From Rachycentron canadum (taxonomy: Eukaryota > Chordata > Actinopteri > Carangiformes > Rachycentridae): a stretch of 64,000 nucleotides of DNA. Position 1 is the first letter of the stretch. Each line of letters begins with the position of its first letter. Under the pieces are notes generated by a model. It was given only the letters and a program-made list of their open reading frames with translations. It was not told the origin of the DNA and made no database searches. A program made the translations under genes and the position numbers. Shown here piece by piece: positions 42,601-54,776 of the stretch. The stretch spans positions 10,492,456-10,556,455 of the forward strand of contig CM076666.1 of the NCBI GenBank assembly GCA_038496675.1, in the 5' to 3' direction.

Positions 42601-45600
42601 ACAGAATCCATTAGGTCTAGTGGTATTGCTGTATTTAGTGTCATACAATATACCAAATTTAAAAACCAATTTGTCAATAACAAAAATGAAATTGTGCAAC
42701 CAATAGATGTGGAGTAAGAGTATTTCACATCACTGATACCTGTTATCAGAAGGGATGACGTCGATGTCATCATAGACCTCGGGGTCATACGACTGCTGAG
42801 TTTGACGATTCTTCAGAGAGTTGAAGTCAATTTCCACTGAAGTGATCTTCACATAACCAACTGTTGGAAACAAAAGGATATTTTTTCTTCACGATTCAAT
42901 CTATTGTCCCTAATTAGGACTTGTGTTATCATTGACTGCAGGTTTGTAGTTCATGAGACAGATGAGGTATAAACATGTGAGCATACTGGATCCATCCTGC
43001 GTTTGTGCCAACCACTTCCCCTCCGGGTTGCCCTGTACACGGATGATGTCCACACAGTCTCCCTGCTTCAGACCAAGGTCGGTTTTACTGCTTTTACAGT
43101 CCACACGAGCCTTGCCCTGCTGGATGACCTCCAAGGGACCCACCAACTGACACACACAAAAACACACATGAAATGAAACATGAAATATATATTAAATTGC
43201 ATGCAAAAAATGATGGAATTGATTTATGACAGGGTTTTAGGAGCAGACAAGACAAGTTTTGTGTGACAAGTCTCTGACAATAGGAAAGTGGAACACAATA
43301 GTTTGACATTTTGGGAAATGGCATTAGAACAAAAGCTTAGTAACACTCTCGTGTTTACCGTAACTTTGAAGCTGGAGTCAGTAGACAGTTAGCTTAGCTT
43401 AGTTTTTCACCAGATTTAAGTTGCCAGTTAGTTATTTTCCAGCAAATAACCCACACAACATAGCTGTTACTGCTGTTTCTATAGTCTTTATGCTAAGCTA
43501 CACTATCCAGACTCCAGCTCCATATTTAGTGTATAGACATGAGATCTGATAGACAAATTGTCCCCCAGCAGATTTAGCTGACAGTTCCAGTCTTCTTTAA
43601 CTCACTTTAAATTTCTTTTTGGCCTCTTGTTCTTTCTTCTCACGTTCCTTCTGCTCCTTCTTCTCAGCCTCCAGTCGTTTTTTCTCCTCTTTGTCATCTT
43701 TCTCTTTCTTCTTTTCTTGTTTTTGTTCAGCCGCTTCCCTTTTGACAGAGACAGAGAGAGAAAGAGCATTGATGTTGACTAAAAGACAAACACAATTCTA
43801 AGATGGCTTTCAAAATTAGATGCAAGATAAATGGATATGTAATACAAGCATAAAATATAGTTTATTTATTTATTAATATTTTTTTTACACACAGCAACAG
43901 ATGTCCCTAAATAGACTTCTATAAAAAATACTAACTAATAGTTAATTGAAAACACAAATCTAACAGAAAAAAAGACATCAGACCTAATGAACCATGACTA
44001 CATATGTGATCTTCTTTACAACATAAAAATGATCCCACCTGTGGCCAGTTTTGATTGTCTGACAGACCAAACCTGCTCATAAAGAGCATCTGCCTCAAAT
44101 ACATCAGAATGAGACTGAATAACTTTTTGTAGTTTTCAAAAACAACCACTAGAGAGTAGTGTTCATAAGACTGGGACTGAAACTATAATTACAGTTATAC
44201 ATTTGTTTGTTTACAAAATTAAAATGAGTGAACAGTACAGTGCATGCCAGGGTTTTTTTTGATTTTGGAGCTATAGTCTCGACCAGTCTCAGTAAATAAA
44301 AACTCCATCCTCCATCTGTACAAAGGAAAATCATTTTCATTGCCTAAATAATTTTTTTGAACTCTGGAAATTGGATGTAAAGACAGAGCAGAATCAGAAT
44401 CTCTCACCATCGTTCGTCAAGATCTTCATACATCTCTCCATCATCAGCATCATCAAATTCCTCCTGGAATAAAAACAGCAAATTAAAACAGAGAATTAGT
44501 TCAGTGTTACAAGTCAGATAATACAAAATATATGTGCTAGACACCTCTGCAGACCCATGTAAAAACTGAATTCCTCATTATTTTCCATTCTGTTCTGAGG
44601 TCAGTCTAGTATACACTTGCAAAGACTCAGCTACATGTTTGAGCCTCTGTCAGACTCAGTCTCAGGAGCTTTAGAGGAGTTTATAGTGCTCCAAAATTAC
44701 TAAAAGATGTACCAGAACAGATATTTATTTTAATTGCTAATTTCATTTCATGACTATTTTATTTTATTTGACACAGTGTTAGTGGCTGTGCTAATGCAAA
44801 CTGTTGACAAGGCTTTGATAACCAATACGTATCAACATGGTTAGGTAATATTAGAACAAACATCTACATGTTTGAGCCTGAGTCAGACCCAGACTCAGAT
44901 AAGAATCTGTTGCAACAAGCAAACTTAACAGAGTTAATAGTTAGCATCTTTTATATGTTCAGGGTGTTGGTTTGCTCATAAGTGGCAGTGGCTGACACTG
45001 TTAGTGGTGGTACTAACATAACTCTAGCTCAGTCTAACTCTGTCTTGTGCGTGCATCTGCACACAGAACATGCATGCAAATATGTATTTATGTAAATTAG
45101 TTTCTCACCTTTGCCCTCTGACTCGGGTGACCTGCAGAAGAGAAACAACAAATCATGATTTCTTTGGAACTGCATTGTGTAAAAACAACATTTATGGAAA
45201 TATGGACAGGAACTACAGTTTTAATCACTATCATATGCAATATACAGAAGCAAAAAAAAGCATTTTTGGATATGTGTCACAGTAAAGAAGGTATAAAGTT
45301 CAGCATAACTGAATCCTCTACTGTTTTCTGTGGTGCTAAAAATGACATGGTAGTTTTGTAATCTAGTAGTCATGACACATGACATTTGACAGTGAATGTT
45401 ACTGAACCTGTGGATGGTGGTAGAGGTGGAGGAGAGCTGGTCAGCTCATCAACATCATCATAGAACTCCTCTTGTTGAATCCTGAAAAGCACAGTCAGCA
45501 TTTACCCCTTGTCAACGGGAGTTGTTTTATCCAGAAAAGTAATACATTTATATATGATTTTTAAGCATTTGTATTTGTATGTGTGACTTACATGGCCGCA

Positions 45601-48600
45601 GGGTGTCGTGGGGGCAGACTAGGGAGTGCAGGCTGAAGGGGTGGAGTAGGGGCCACGTGGTTGCTCTGGTTACTGGGGTGAGAGGATGGAGGAGTTGGGG
45701 TGATGGATTTCTTAAATGTGCCAGGACCTGTAGCACAAACAACTATGTGTTGAAATAGAAAAGTACAAGTATTGTTGTCAGAATCCTTTAATGATCGCCT
45801 CACATGTTGACTGTACTGGACTGATAACTTGATAACTAGAGGGGTAACTAGTTTGGGTAGCTATGTAAAACAAATAAGGAAAAAACAAGTCCAAAATCAA
45901 ACTAAGGAAGAAATGAAAACCACTTGTTACTTAAATGTATTAAAAGTGAAAGTATTATGGACCAGAAAGCCCCCTGTGAGTGTCATGTCTTAAATTAGTG
46001 GATTATTTAGTATTATTAGAAGTATTAAGCACTGCAAAATGGAAATACTCAAGTATAAGCACCTCAAAATTGTACTCAAGTGTAGTACTTGAATAAATTG
46101 ATCTGTTTCAGTTCAGATCAAGTGTGTGTCTAAAAACATAGCCTTTCACTCAAAACTATCCATTTCTGCTGGAACTTACTTCCCTCTGTGGTGAGAGATA
46201 CTCAGCTGTCAGAGGGCAGAGCGAAGGGGGAGGAGTAAGAAGAAACTAGACAGGGAACTTGGCCGAGGCAAATAGAGGAAACAAGAGTGTTCATGTGACT
46301 TTCATCTGTTAGCTTATCTCGACTGTTTGACTTCTTTTGTGTAACTTGCACAAATTGTGGACAGAATTCACAGATAGATAGTGTATAAACACATTGAAAA
46401 TGGAAATAATATTACAGAGAGAGTTTTTTTGCACTATATAAATATTAACTACAGACCACTCAGTGTGAATGTCACTCAAACCACAATGAGGTGCAAAGTC
46501 CTTCTTCACACATTGAGAGTCTGTACAAGTTACCCTGCTTGAAATACATTTTGAACAGTAAAATACAAGGAGCCCCTTCTTTTCTTTATTTTGTCAGACC
46601 TACATAAAAATTACTTTGCATTATTTAATCCTCTTGACAGGAAGGTCCTAGTTTTGCTGAAGGAGTGATGATTGAGTGATAATGTTGTTTATTTCAAAGG
46701 AAATTATGCAATTTTTTTGTAGTGTTTGATGCACTATATTTGTTGCGTACTGATTGAAGAAATTGAAACAAACATATATAATGCTAAATGGAAAAAAGTG
46801 ATGTAAATGCAGCCGGATATACAGAAATTGCCATAAAAGGCCATTTGTGTGTATTTTGTATATTGTTTATACACGAATTTCATTCAGTTTGGTTATTGCT
46901 CTAATATAGTAAGCTGGGAATGTAATTCTGGTGGAAAGATAAATCCATCCCTGTTTCCTTTTTTGTTGTGACTGAAAAAGAGTCGAAAAGACTAACTAAA
47001 AAATATCCAAATCAGTCCAAAAACCCACATTATTTAGACTGTAGAAAAAACCCAGAAATTCCAACACCGCTGAAGACATAGATCTAACTCTGTGAAGTCA
47101 CATGAAAAGTCATCACTAGTTACATATACACAGTCACAGCAACTCCCACAGAGGAATTAGTGTCTCTAAATAGTAAGATGTCTTCCATAGTTGAAACATC
47201 AGTTTGTCAGTACATATTTTTAAATTATGTCATGAGTAATGGTTTAGTTTTATACTTTTGGGACTATTCAATTGTATCAATGTATGAACCCTTGAAGACT
47301 TTAAAATTAAGTCAGCAACGTGCCAACTTTGACAGAGCTCTTCACATATTACAGAAGTAAAAGAAGGAACTTTGTACTGAGTCTAAATGAAGATTGCCTA
47401 CTTGAGTTTAAACGGGGCACTGAAAGTGTGATTGCATATATTTGGCATGCTATGCATGAAGGTATATTTTGGCATTTCCCGACACTGCACTTCAGTGTGC
47501 TGCCCAGCTTCTCTTTTGTATGATATTGATGTGTTGCCCCATAAAGATGATTGATTGACTTGTGTAAGTACTGATATTTATTTGCTTTCTGGGTTGGTGT
47601 TTACAGCTTTTCCCAGTGAGCAGCTTTGTTCATAATATGTCAGTGGTGTCACTAGTAATCAGAAGAAGCTGTAACTCCAGCTAAGTAAGTCCCACTTACC
47701 ATTATCAGAGGCGTCAGCGCCTCCTTTAAAGTTCTCCAGATTGACTCTGGGGGGTCGGTTAGGTTTGGCAGGAGCAGGACCCAGAGCTAAACTGTTGGGT
47801 AGGGGGTTGCGCTTGGGCCCTGAGGTCACATCACTGTTAATGCTGCTGGGCTTAAGAGAGCCTGTGGACGCCTTCTTCAAGCTAGGTTTTTTACTGGCTG
47901 GAGGTTTGGGAGGCGTGATGGAGTTAGTCACAGTAAGAGGAGTTTTCTTGGCTTCACCATTATCTGACTGCTCATTCTTTTCCTTCTCCTTATTGAACAT
48001 ATTCTGAGCAGTCCTAAAGTTGCTGGTGGACTTAAAAGGGGAATTTGTCAGAGGTGAAGGTTTGTTTGCAGTGTCCGTGTTAGCTCCTGCCTGTTCTTCA
48101 TTTTGCTGCCATAATTTTATCACGCTGCTGCTTGGTTTTTGTTGTAAAGGGGGTGGTTTTGGGGTAGAGCTGGTAGTGGATGGCACACCCCCACCACTGT
48201 CCTCTTTTATCCAGCTGGGCTTGGAGCTGACTGCTGGAGTTGGTTTAGGAAAGGTAGGTTTGGAGTCGGACAGGGTGGAGCTGAGGGAGGGCTTGTTGAG
48301 AGGAGGCTTCTGTACAGGGCCTTTACCTCCAGGAGGCTTTGAAAGAACTGGCTTCGGGGGTAACTGCTGTTCATTACCAATTGAAGATTTGCTGTTGGTG
48401 TCATCCTGTGTGTTGGCAAACCTGCCAGTCATGGCTTTAATTTTGTTTGGCTCATGTGCCTCTGTGTCACTTTTAGTGGATACTGTATTTTTCAGAAAAG
48501 TAGGTTTAGGAGTAATATTTATTGCACTGCCCGAGAGACTCTCTAAGACAGGTTTCTTTGTCTGTATGGCTGGGCCGGAGGAGAGGGTGGGGTGCAGGGC

Positions 48601-51341
48601 TTGTTTGGGTCGTCCAGCCGGTAAGGAAGAAGTCTCATCAGTGCTCCACCCACTCGATTGGAACCGAGCCATGATAGCCTTCACATCAGCCTTGTTATCC
48701 TGGTAATGAACAGAAGAGGATCAGAAGTAGGGGTCAAACAGGATTGGATTCAGAGTGATTACACAGCAAAAAAGAAACCAGATGAAAAAAAAAATCAGGA
48801 TGTCCTATTGGTGCTACAGCAACTTCAGTAAACACGTGCTAAAATAGAAATTGCTTAACAAAGAAAAAGAGGAATAAAAGAAAATATCCATTAGACTCAC
48901 ATAAGCATTGGAACAGAAACTTGCAAAATTTTAAAAACTACCAAAAATCCTGTAAAGGCATTTCCTTCTCTTATTTCTGAACCATCCAGTGAAATTCCTG
49001 ATGTGGCTTGTGTTAGTTATTTAACTAATCTGTTTCTCTCTCTTTTTTCCAAGGCCTCTCACACACCACTTGTATACACAAACCAACAACCAACCTGAAG
49101 GAAAAGGGGGGTTGATGGTAGTCATAGTGGTTGACTCTGTGTGTGTGTTTGTGTGTGCGCACACACAAAATCACCCTGTGTTGTTAACTATTAACCAGTT
49201 ACTACTGTTATCAAACTAAGCACCCATTTTTCTGATGTTGAAATGTTTTATCTGGCTTATAGAGCCTATAGAGATAATAAATGGAGACTTCATTCCTGTA
49301 TTATGCTATAAAATGTGAAACTTGAAAAGAAAACGCAGTCTTGTCTATGAATATTTATTGCAGAAGAAAGGGTGGGGTGGGGGGTGTGTAAAATACTATG
49401 GCCTTTGAAAAAATGGCCATAGTAATGCTTTGGCTATAACAAAAGCTTAAGCCATCCAAACATGTGGTATGTGAAAGTCTCTCCCATGAGAAGAGTGCAG
49501 ATTGATCAGACATTGTGGGGGATGCATTACTAAGCACAAGTTGCATCATAAATGTGCCCAAAAGCCAAAAGTTATTTTATAAAATGTCTCAATACTGTGA
49601 CCTAGTAGCAGCCACACCTATTTTAATGAGGCTGGTTTGACTGGAGTCAGAGACACCATACCAGGAAGTGGAGATAAGGGCATGAGGACACACGGTCACT
49701 GCTATTCCTACAGCAGGATAGTAAAAGCTAGGGGAAACTGTGCAACAGAAGGTTCAACAATATGAAGATAAATGGGAAGCTGAACATCAGATCAAGTGTA
49801 TGTTGTATCACCCAACTGGAAAATGATAAAAACAGTATCACTTGCACCATATCATGCAAATGCCATTTTGGAAAAAAAGAAGCTGATGTGTTATTGTACT
49901 GTATTTAGTATGCTATATGTGAGAGATGGTAACTGCAAGTCACCCAGTCTCTTCAGCGGTGTAAATGAGATTTGAGAAGAGGCACTTTTTTTTTTTTTTT
50001 TAAAAAGATTCACATATAAAACAAGATTCTTATCTGATTCTTTGTTTTCTTCCTATATGTTTTAGAGGAAATGTAGTGGCTGCCTGGATTACAGTCACAG
50101 TCCACAGAGGAAATAAGTGATTTTGGTAAATTGTTGGAAAAAGTAAACATCTTAGTTATTAAATCACTTACTAAATAATTACCCAAGATAATTAACTAAA
50201 TCTAACCATACTCTTGCTGCCTTGAGTGTCTATTGAAGGCAGAACAAATAAAATGTGTTGTTAGTGACTCAGAATTGGGCATTTTGCAACTTTATTTATA
50301 GAAGCATTTTCATAGCAATACAACTTTTCTTACTTTTACTGTTATTTATTTCAAAACTAATTTGCAGATTCAGATCGTTGGTATATATTGTCATTGTTAG
50401 GTGGATTGTTTCCATGACTCTGAATCAAGTCATATATTCAAAAAATGAGTACTAGTTTTACATGTTAAATACATTTATTTTTGCTGTGGAAAATTTTCAG
50501 TTGTAACCATTATATATTTCCCATATATTTCCCTCAGGATAAATAAAGTATCTAATAGCCTATCTATCTATTCACAAAATACGCTGGCAGTCAAGCTAGC
50601 CACAGCTACTGTCTTATTTGGGAAGGATTATTGTTTATTGTTGTTATTGATTGTGTATCTGGCACTAGATGGTTTCTGGTACTTCAGAGTTTCTGGTAAC
50701 ATTCTTCAGCTGTGGGATAATGAAGTGTTTTAACAGCAAACATGAGATGTGTCTAAATATGAATTGAATGAGAAAGAACCAGATGAAAGTTTCCTCATTG
50801 TGCTTCTTCTTTTTTTAACCACAGTAAACTAATAATTACCCAATATGTTCTGTAGCAGACAGTTGCAATTACTGCTTCTCTAAACATCCATGCAGTTGCA
50901 ACTTTGTAGAAACATTAAAATTATGCCAATTTCTGGAAACACCTTTCAGTAAAATATATTAAAATTCAACAACAGCAACTATAAAACCTCAAATAGTTGT
51001 AAACGTGCATCAACAACACTTTAAAAATCTTTACGAGCAAGGAGTTAATGCAGGAGTCTTTGTATCATACTGTATTAGAGGGTACCTTATATGCATAAGA
51101 AAAGATTTAGATAGTTAGATAGTTTTAGTCCGTATACCACCCACTATTTGAGTCAACAGTGGTACTGTGAAAATTCATGGGAATAAGAGACAACCACAGT
51201 ATGCTGCCCACAGTCCACAAGCAGATGAATGCTTAGGTGTGAAGCTTATGTCTGTAGCTTCTGTTATGTATTTAAACTTCATTAAAAATGCTGTTGTCTA
51301 TACACTTATTAAGCACATGTACATTTCAAGCCCAGCGACCG

Positions 51342-51412
<71 letters not shown>

Positions 51413-51858
51413 AGCAAAAAGAACAAGCTCCTCTGCTCAAAGCAAAGAGGAACTTTCATTTCTCATTCTTTTATGGTGTAAAGTGGAGGCCAAAGCAGCC
51501 TTGCTCAATCTAGTTAGCACTTGAAACGTCTTCTGTTTTTACACAATATATGTGGAGAAATGTTTCAAAACATGTCTCAAACATCAAATGCAAAACTACC
51601 AAATGTAGTCATATGGGTCTTAAACCCATAGCATAAGCAAGAGCCAACAAGTTAATAAAACGACTTTGTAGTTTTAGCAAAGTCAGAGTTAAAATATCTA
51701 AAATACGGCAGCTTCCTTTTCTTTTAATGGCAGAAATAATGTCTTTAAAAATTAGATTTTTAGAAAGAAAAAGAAAAAAGAAAGAAATAGTCATTTTAAT
51801 ATAAAGAAGGTGATTGTTTTCAAATAGCTTTAATGGATTATAAAGTTGTACTTACCAT
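39641..51858 (-). CDS. fyb1: FYN-binding protein 1 (ADAP/SLAP-130) adaptor
   Basis: Cytosolic adaptor of T cells and myeloid cells; with SLP-76, FYN and SKAP1 it links receptor signals to integrins and actin. Exons, right to left: 51858-51856, 48699-47700, 45727-45592, 45481-45408, 45131-45109, 44463-44408, 43738-43606, 43146-42987, 42860-42740, 42181-42162, 42017-41945, 41256-41216, 40811-40730, 40601-40502, 40219-40057, 39944-39911, 39826-39795, 39663-39641. Total 757 residues. A Pro/Lys-rich region with PAKPNRPPRV comes first, then a charged helix (about 432-475) and hSH3 domains near 470-545 and 655-740. The second contains KKFKYDGEVQVLY and CRNEEGKFGYV, as in human. Acidic Tyr motifs lie at 387, 424, 558, 589, 625, 745 and 754, the SLP-76/FYN type. 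The end CIYDND equals the human one. The start ATG is the last codon of exon 1. Confidence 0.92.
41082..41119. repeat. Perfect 38-bp AT-rich palindrome
   Basis: Two 19-base arms (tatcattaaatctatatat and its complement) meet with no spacer between 41100 and 41101, inside the fyb1 intron between the exons starting at 41256 and ending at 40730. It can form a hairpin or cruciform. Confidence 0.9.
43299..43560. repeat. Two SINE-like copies in inverted orientation
   Basis: The left arm (43299-43402, minus orientation) contains tttgacattttgggaaat and gaagctggagtca, and ends gttagcttagcttag. The right arm (43475-43560, plus orientation) contains agtctttatgctaagcta, gactccagctccatattt and tagacatgaga. 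The right arm's reverse complement matches the left arm through the ctggagtc and tagcttagc blocks. Both look like the teleost repeat also found at 11360-11490. The structure lies in the fyb1 intron between the exons starting at 43738 and 43146. Confidence 0.6.
50531..50572 (+). repeat. Possible retroposon 3' tail
   Basis: ccctcaggataaataaagta followed by tctatctat-like units resembles the 3' end and microsatellite tail that I recall from abundant teleost LINE-type elements. No coding part of such an element is visible beside it. It lies in fyb1 intron 1. Confidence 0.35.
51345..51411. repeat. GA dinucleotide microsatellite
   Basis: About 33 perfect GA units in fyb1 intron 1, about 445 bp from the exon 1 donor. 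Long purine-pyrimidine mirror tracts can form triplex DNA and bind GAGA-type factors. Confidence 0.97.
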
Positions 51859-52080
51859 ATTGAGGACAAATCCTGAGGGACTACGTGCTATGTCCAAATA
51901 GTGTAAAGTAGAGCTTGTTTGTTCAGTGTCTCTGTGTGAGTTTCTGTTGCTGTCGAAGAGAGTACAAAGAGACCGTGACAAAGCATTGAGTGTGTGAGTC
52001 TGCGTGTTTGTATGTGGGGGGATGTATACTCCAGCTCTGTTAGTGACATAGGCATCTATCTACAACTGACTACTTCCTCT
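51859..52080 (-). promoter_or_regulatory. Inferred fyb1 5' UTR and promoter region
   Basis: Sequence upstream of the exon 1 ATG has no in-frame extension that I would trust. AGAGGAAGT on the minus strand (52080-52072) is a PU.1/ETS-like motif, as expected for a blood-cell gene. The transcription start cannot be fixed, and there is no clear TATA box. Confidence 0.35.
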
Positions 52081-52089
52081 CTTAGTAGT

Positions 52090-54520
52090 GTGTGTTTTGT
52101 GCAAGTCTGACAGCCTCTTTTATCTGTGTGTTTTAATCTCAATTGATTTGCCTATCCCTGGCAAACTCCCTGCAGTTTCCTTGTGTGCTCAACACCTGAT
52201 GCTCACTCACTCAGTGGAAGGTCAACAGGAAAACCACGGTGAATATTGTATCTTAGCAACTATATGCAACACTTTGAGTAAAATGTGACTTTGATGTGAC
52301 AGAGCTAAAATCCACAGCCACAATCAGCAACGGCCATAGTAGAGGGACCATGTTTACTGTATTACAAGACTCCACAGCCCTGCTAGCAGCTGTCTGACTG
52401 TACTTCAGCACAGTCATGGAATGACTTGAATGCTGAAACTAGCATGCCAACAAGTTAATACCTTTTAATCATGCTGATGTAACTGCTAATAATGTTATGC
52501 CATGGTCACCATCTGAGTTTAATGTGTTGGCATGGCTAGCATGGCATTTTAAATGTGGGAATTTTTTATCAGTTTATCAAGGTCCATGCACAACACAAAT
52601 ACACAGCCATTAAGACTTAGATTTTTATTTATTTATTTATTTATTTTGCCGTGCCATGTACAAACAAATGACTACCACTTGAGCTGAGGTTGACTGTTCG
52701 TACAGTCATCCATGTGACCTAGTGAAACCCAATGAGCCAGGTTTTGCCCATGTACTGTGTGTATCTACCATATTGGGGTTTTTGAGCTTTGACTTTATTG
52801 CCAAACTGGCTACATTAGAAATGTGGCCTGATTGATCACCCTGAAAAAAGAGGAAAACAGAAAACAGAAGAGGAGGTGTCAACAGATGCTTTTTGAGCAA
52901 GCAACCTGGCTCAATCTTTAGAGCCTCAATTGACCCACAGAAACCTAAATAGTCCCCCAGTGAATGACGTGGCTATGGTCATGTCATCAAAGCAGCCAGA
53001 AAGATTTATTGGCAAATGAGAGAAAGTTGTCAGTGTCAGTAGAGTGATTTTTCACTTTAACTTCTGCTTTCAGAAGTTGAGTTTATATCTAAAGGTAATA
53101 TTGTTACTGGGCTGATCAATTAATCAAGATATCATCAAAGTCACAACATGGCCTTGTGCCATAGCCATATCCACTCCAGATTGAAGACTTCTGCTGCAGA
53201 TCATGAGGGGTTGAAATAAGTTTCTATTGATTTTACTTTCCATTTAATTAAATTTAATTTAATTTAAATTTTTATTTATAGTGTTAACATTATTTTTTTA
53301 TTGATAGTGTTAACATTGAGGTTTTTAGAGTTTTTAGTTTTCAGGATCATTAACACAGAACTCACACAGTTATAGCCAACTTTCTCTTTCACTCCAACTC
53401 CCCACTTCCTCTTATTCATTTTTGATCATCCTTTACCTTTTAGATGTAAATTTAAAAGTAAAGAGCACTGACTTTAAACCTACTTTTGCAACAATACATT
53501 CAATCACAAGTTATTCTAAGGAGTCTTATTATTTTTTCTCTTTTTCCTGAAAGATGTTTCTACGTTGCCATATTTCATCTTGACATTCCTGTTCCTGTTG
53601 CCTCAGTTCCTTCTCCCTCTGCTGTAAATACTTAATCCTAGTCATGTTTTCACTGACTTACCTTCACATTCCACACAATATTAATCTTATCATGACAGAT
53701 CTTCACCTTCTTTACTCCAGTTTTTGAAGATTTATTTATTTCAGATTTATATTTGCTTTGTTTTCAAAGCTGCACCACTATATAAAGAAACAAAGTAAAG
53801 TAAATATGGAAATATAGTTTAAATTTATTTTTGCATTTTACAAACTTCCCAAAGGTCTACTTCCTTCTTTCTTACTGAAAGATGATGCTTACACACACAG
53901 AAATTAACGCGCACATTTATGCATGTGTAGTCTTTTTTAGTAGTCAATTTTCACAGATTTTTTTCTGAACTGACTGCATATCTTTTCATCTTGTTGATTT
54001 AAATAAACGTTGCCTTAGGATGGACTTGTTACCATGTCAGCAATATTCAACAATCTTTTACTGGACTGAAAGAAGATATGTTTTTGTTTTATAAAAAACT
54101 TTACTATTTTTTAATAAATGAAATCTTTGGAGACAAGTTAAATGTTGCTCTTCAAAGAAATATCCTGGGGCATGCAGAGTCCAACATCAATATTTCATTG
54201 TTTTACTGACCCTGAGCTGTTAGCAGACTGCAGATGTTTAAAAACAGATGTTGAACTCAGAGTTAAAACACACAACACAAACAAACATTTGTTTCATTTA
54301 AATACAGTTAAAATTTTAGCATCACGGTGTTTCAACACATGCACTTCCCATTTGTATTCCTGCACTTGGACAGATGTGTTGCCAAAAAGCACAAATCCGC
54401 TCGGCCTTGTATGGACATTCGTACTCTTCCCCTGTTGCTGCAATCAGCAAAATAATAACAGAGAGCACATATGCTTTCATTGAGAAAATGAAACTATTCA
54501 ATTACTCTCTGCTCCAATTT
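52090..54520. other. Intergenic region between fyb1 and the ccdc80-like gene
   Basis: About 2.4 kb of AT-rich DNA with a (TTTA)n tract at 52621-52648 and AT-rich low-complexity DNA near 53245-53320. No gene or named mobile element was recognised. Open frames such as 54142-54483 have no domain likeness. Confidence 0.5.
52621..52648. repeat. TTTA tetranucleotide microsatellite
   Basis: Six to seven ATTT units in a row. Confidence 0.9.
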
Positions 54521-54525
54521 TTAAA

Positions 54526-54540
54526 TTTATTTTGTTTATT
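54526..54540 (-). terminator. Candidate polyadenylation signals of the ccdc80-like gene
   Basis: Two AATAAA hexamers on the minus strand (54531-54526 and 54540-54535) lie about 240 bases after the stop codon. Confidence 0.55.
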
Positions 54541-54776
54541 ATTGTGGTTTCCAACAGATGTATCAATCATTTATTTAGACTTTTTTCATTGAGTTGTGTG
54601 AGTCCTGAAGATGAGTTTTTGAGGTCATTGTTTATCAGTTTGCTCATGTTAAAACCCATGTATTCATTTACAGTATTTTCCATCTCAGCTCAAGAATGTA
54701 GATAGAGCGTGACACTTCCCACTTCCTCACTCTACTCTTCTTCTGTTTACTTCTTCCATCATTCTTCTGACCCATA

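Noticed and set aside
48020..48706. 228-codon plus-strand open frame
   Set aside because: It is the antisense shadow of the Pro-rich fyb1 exon 2, which low-stop composition keeps open.
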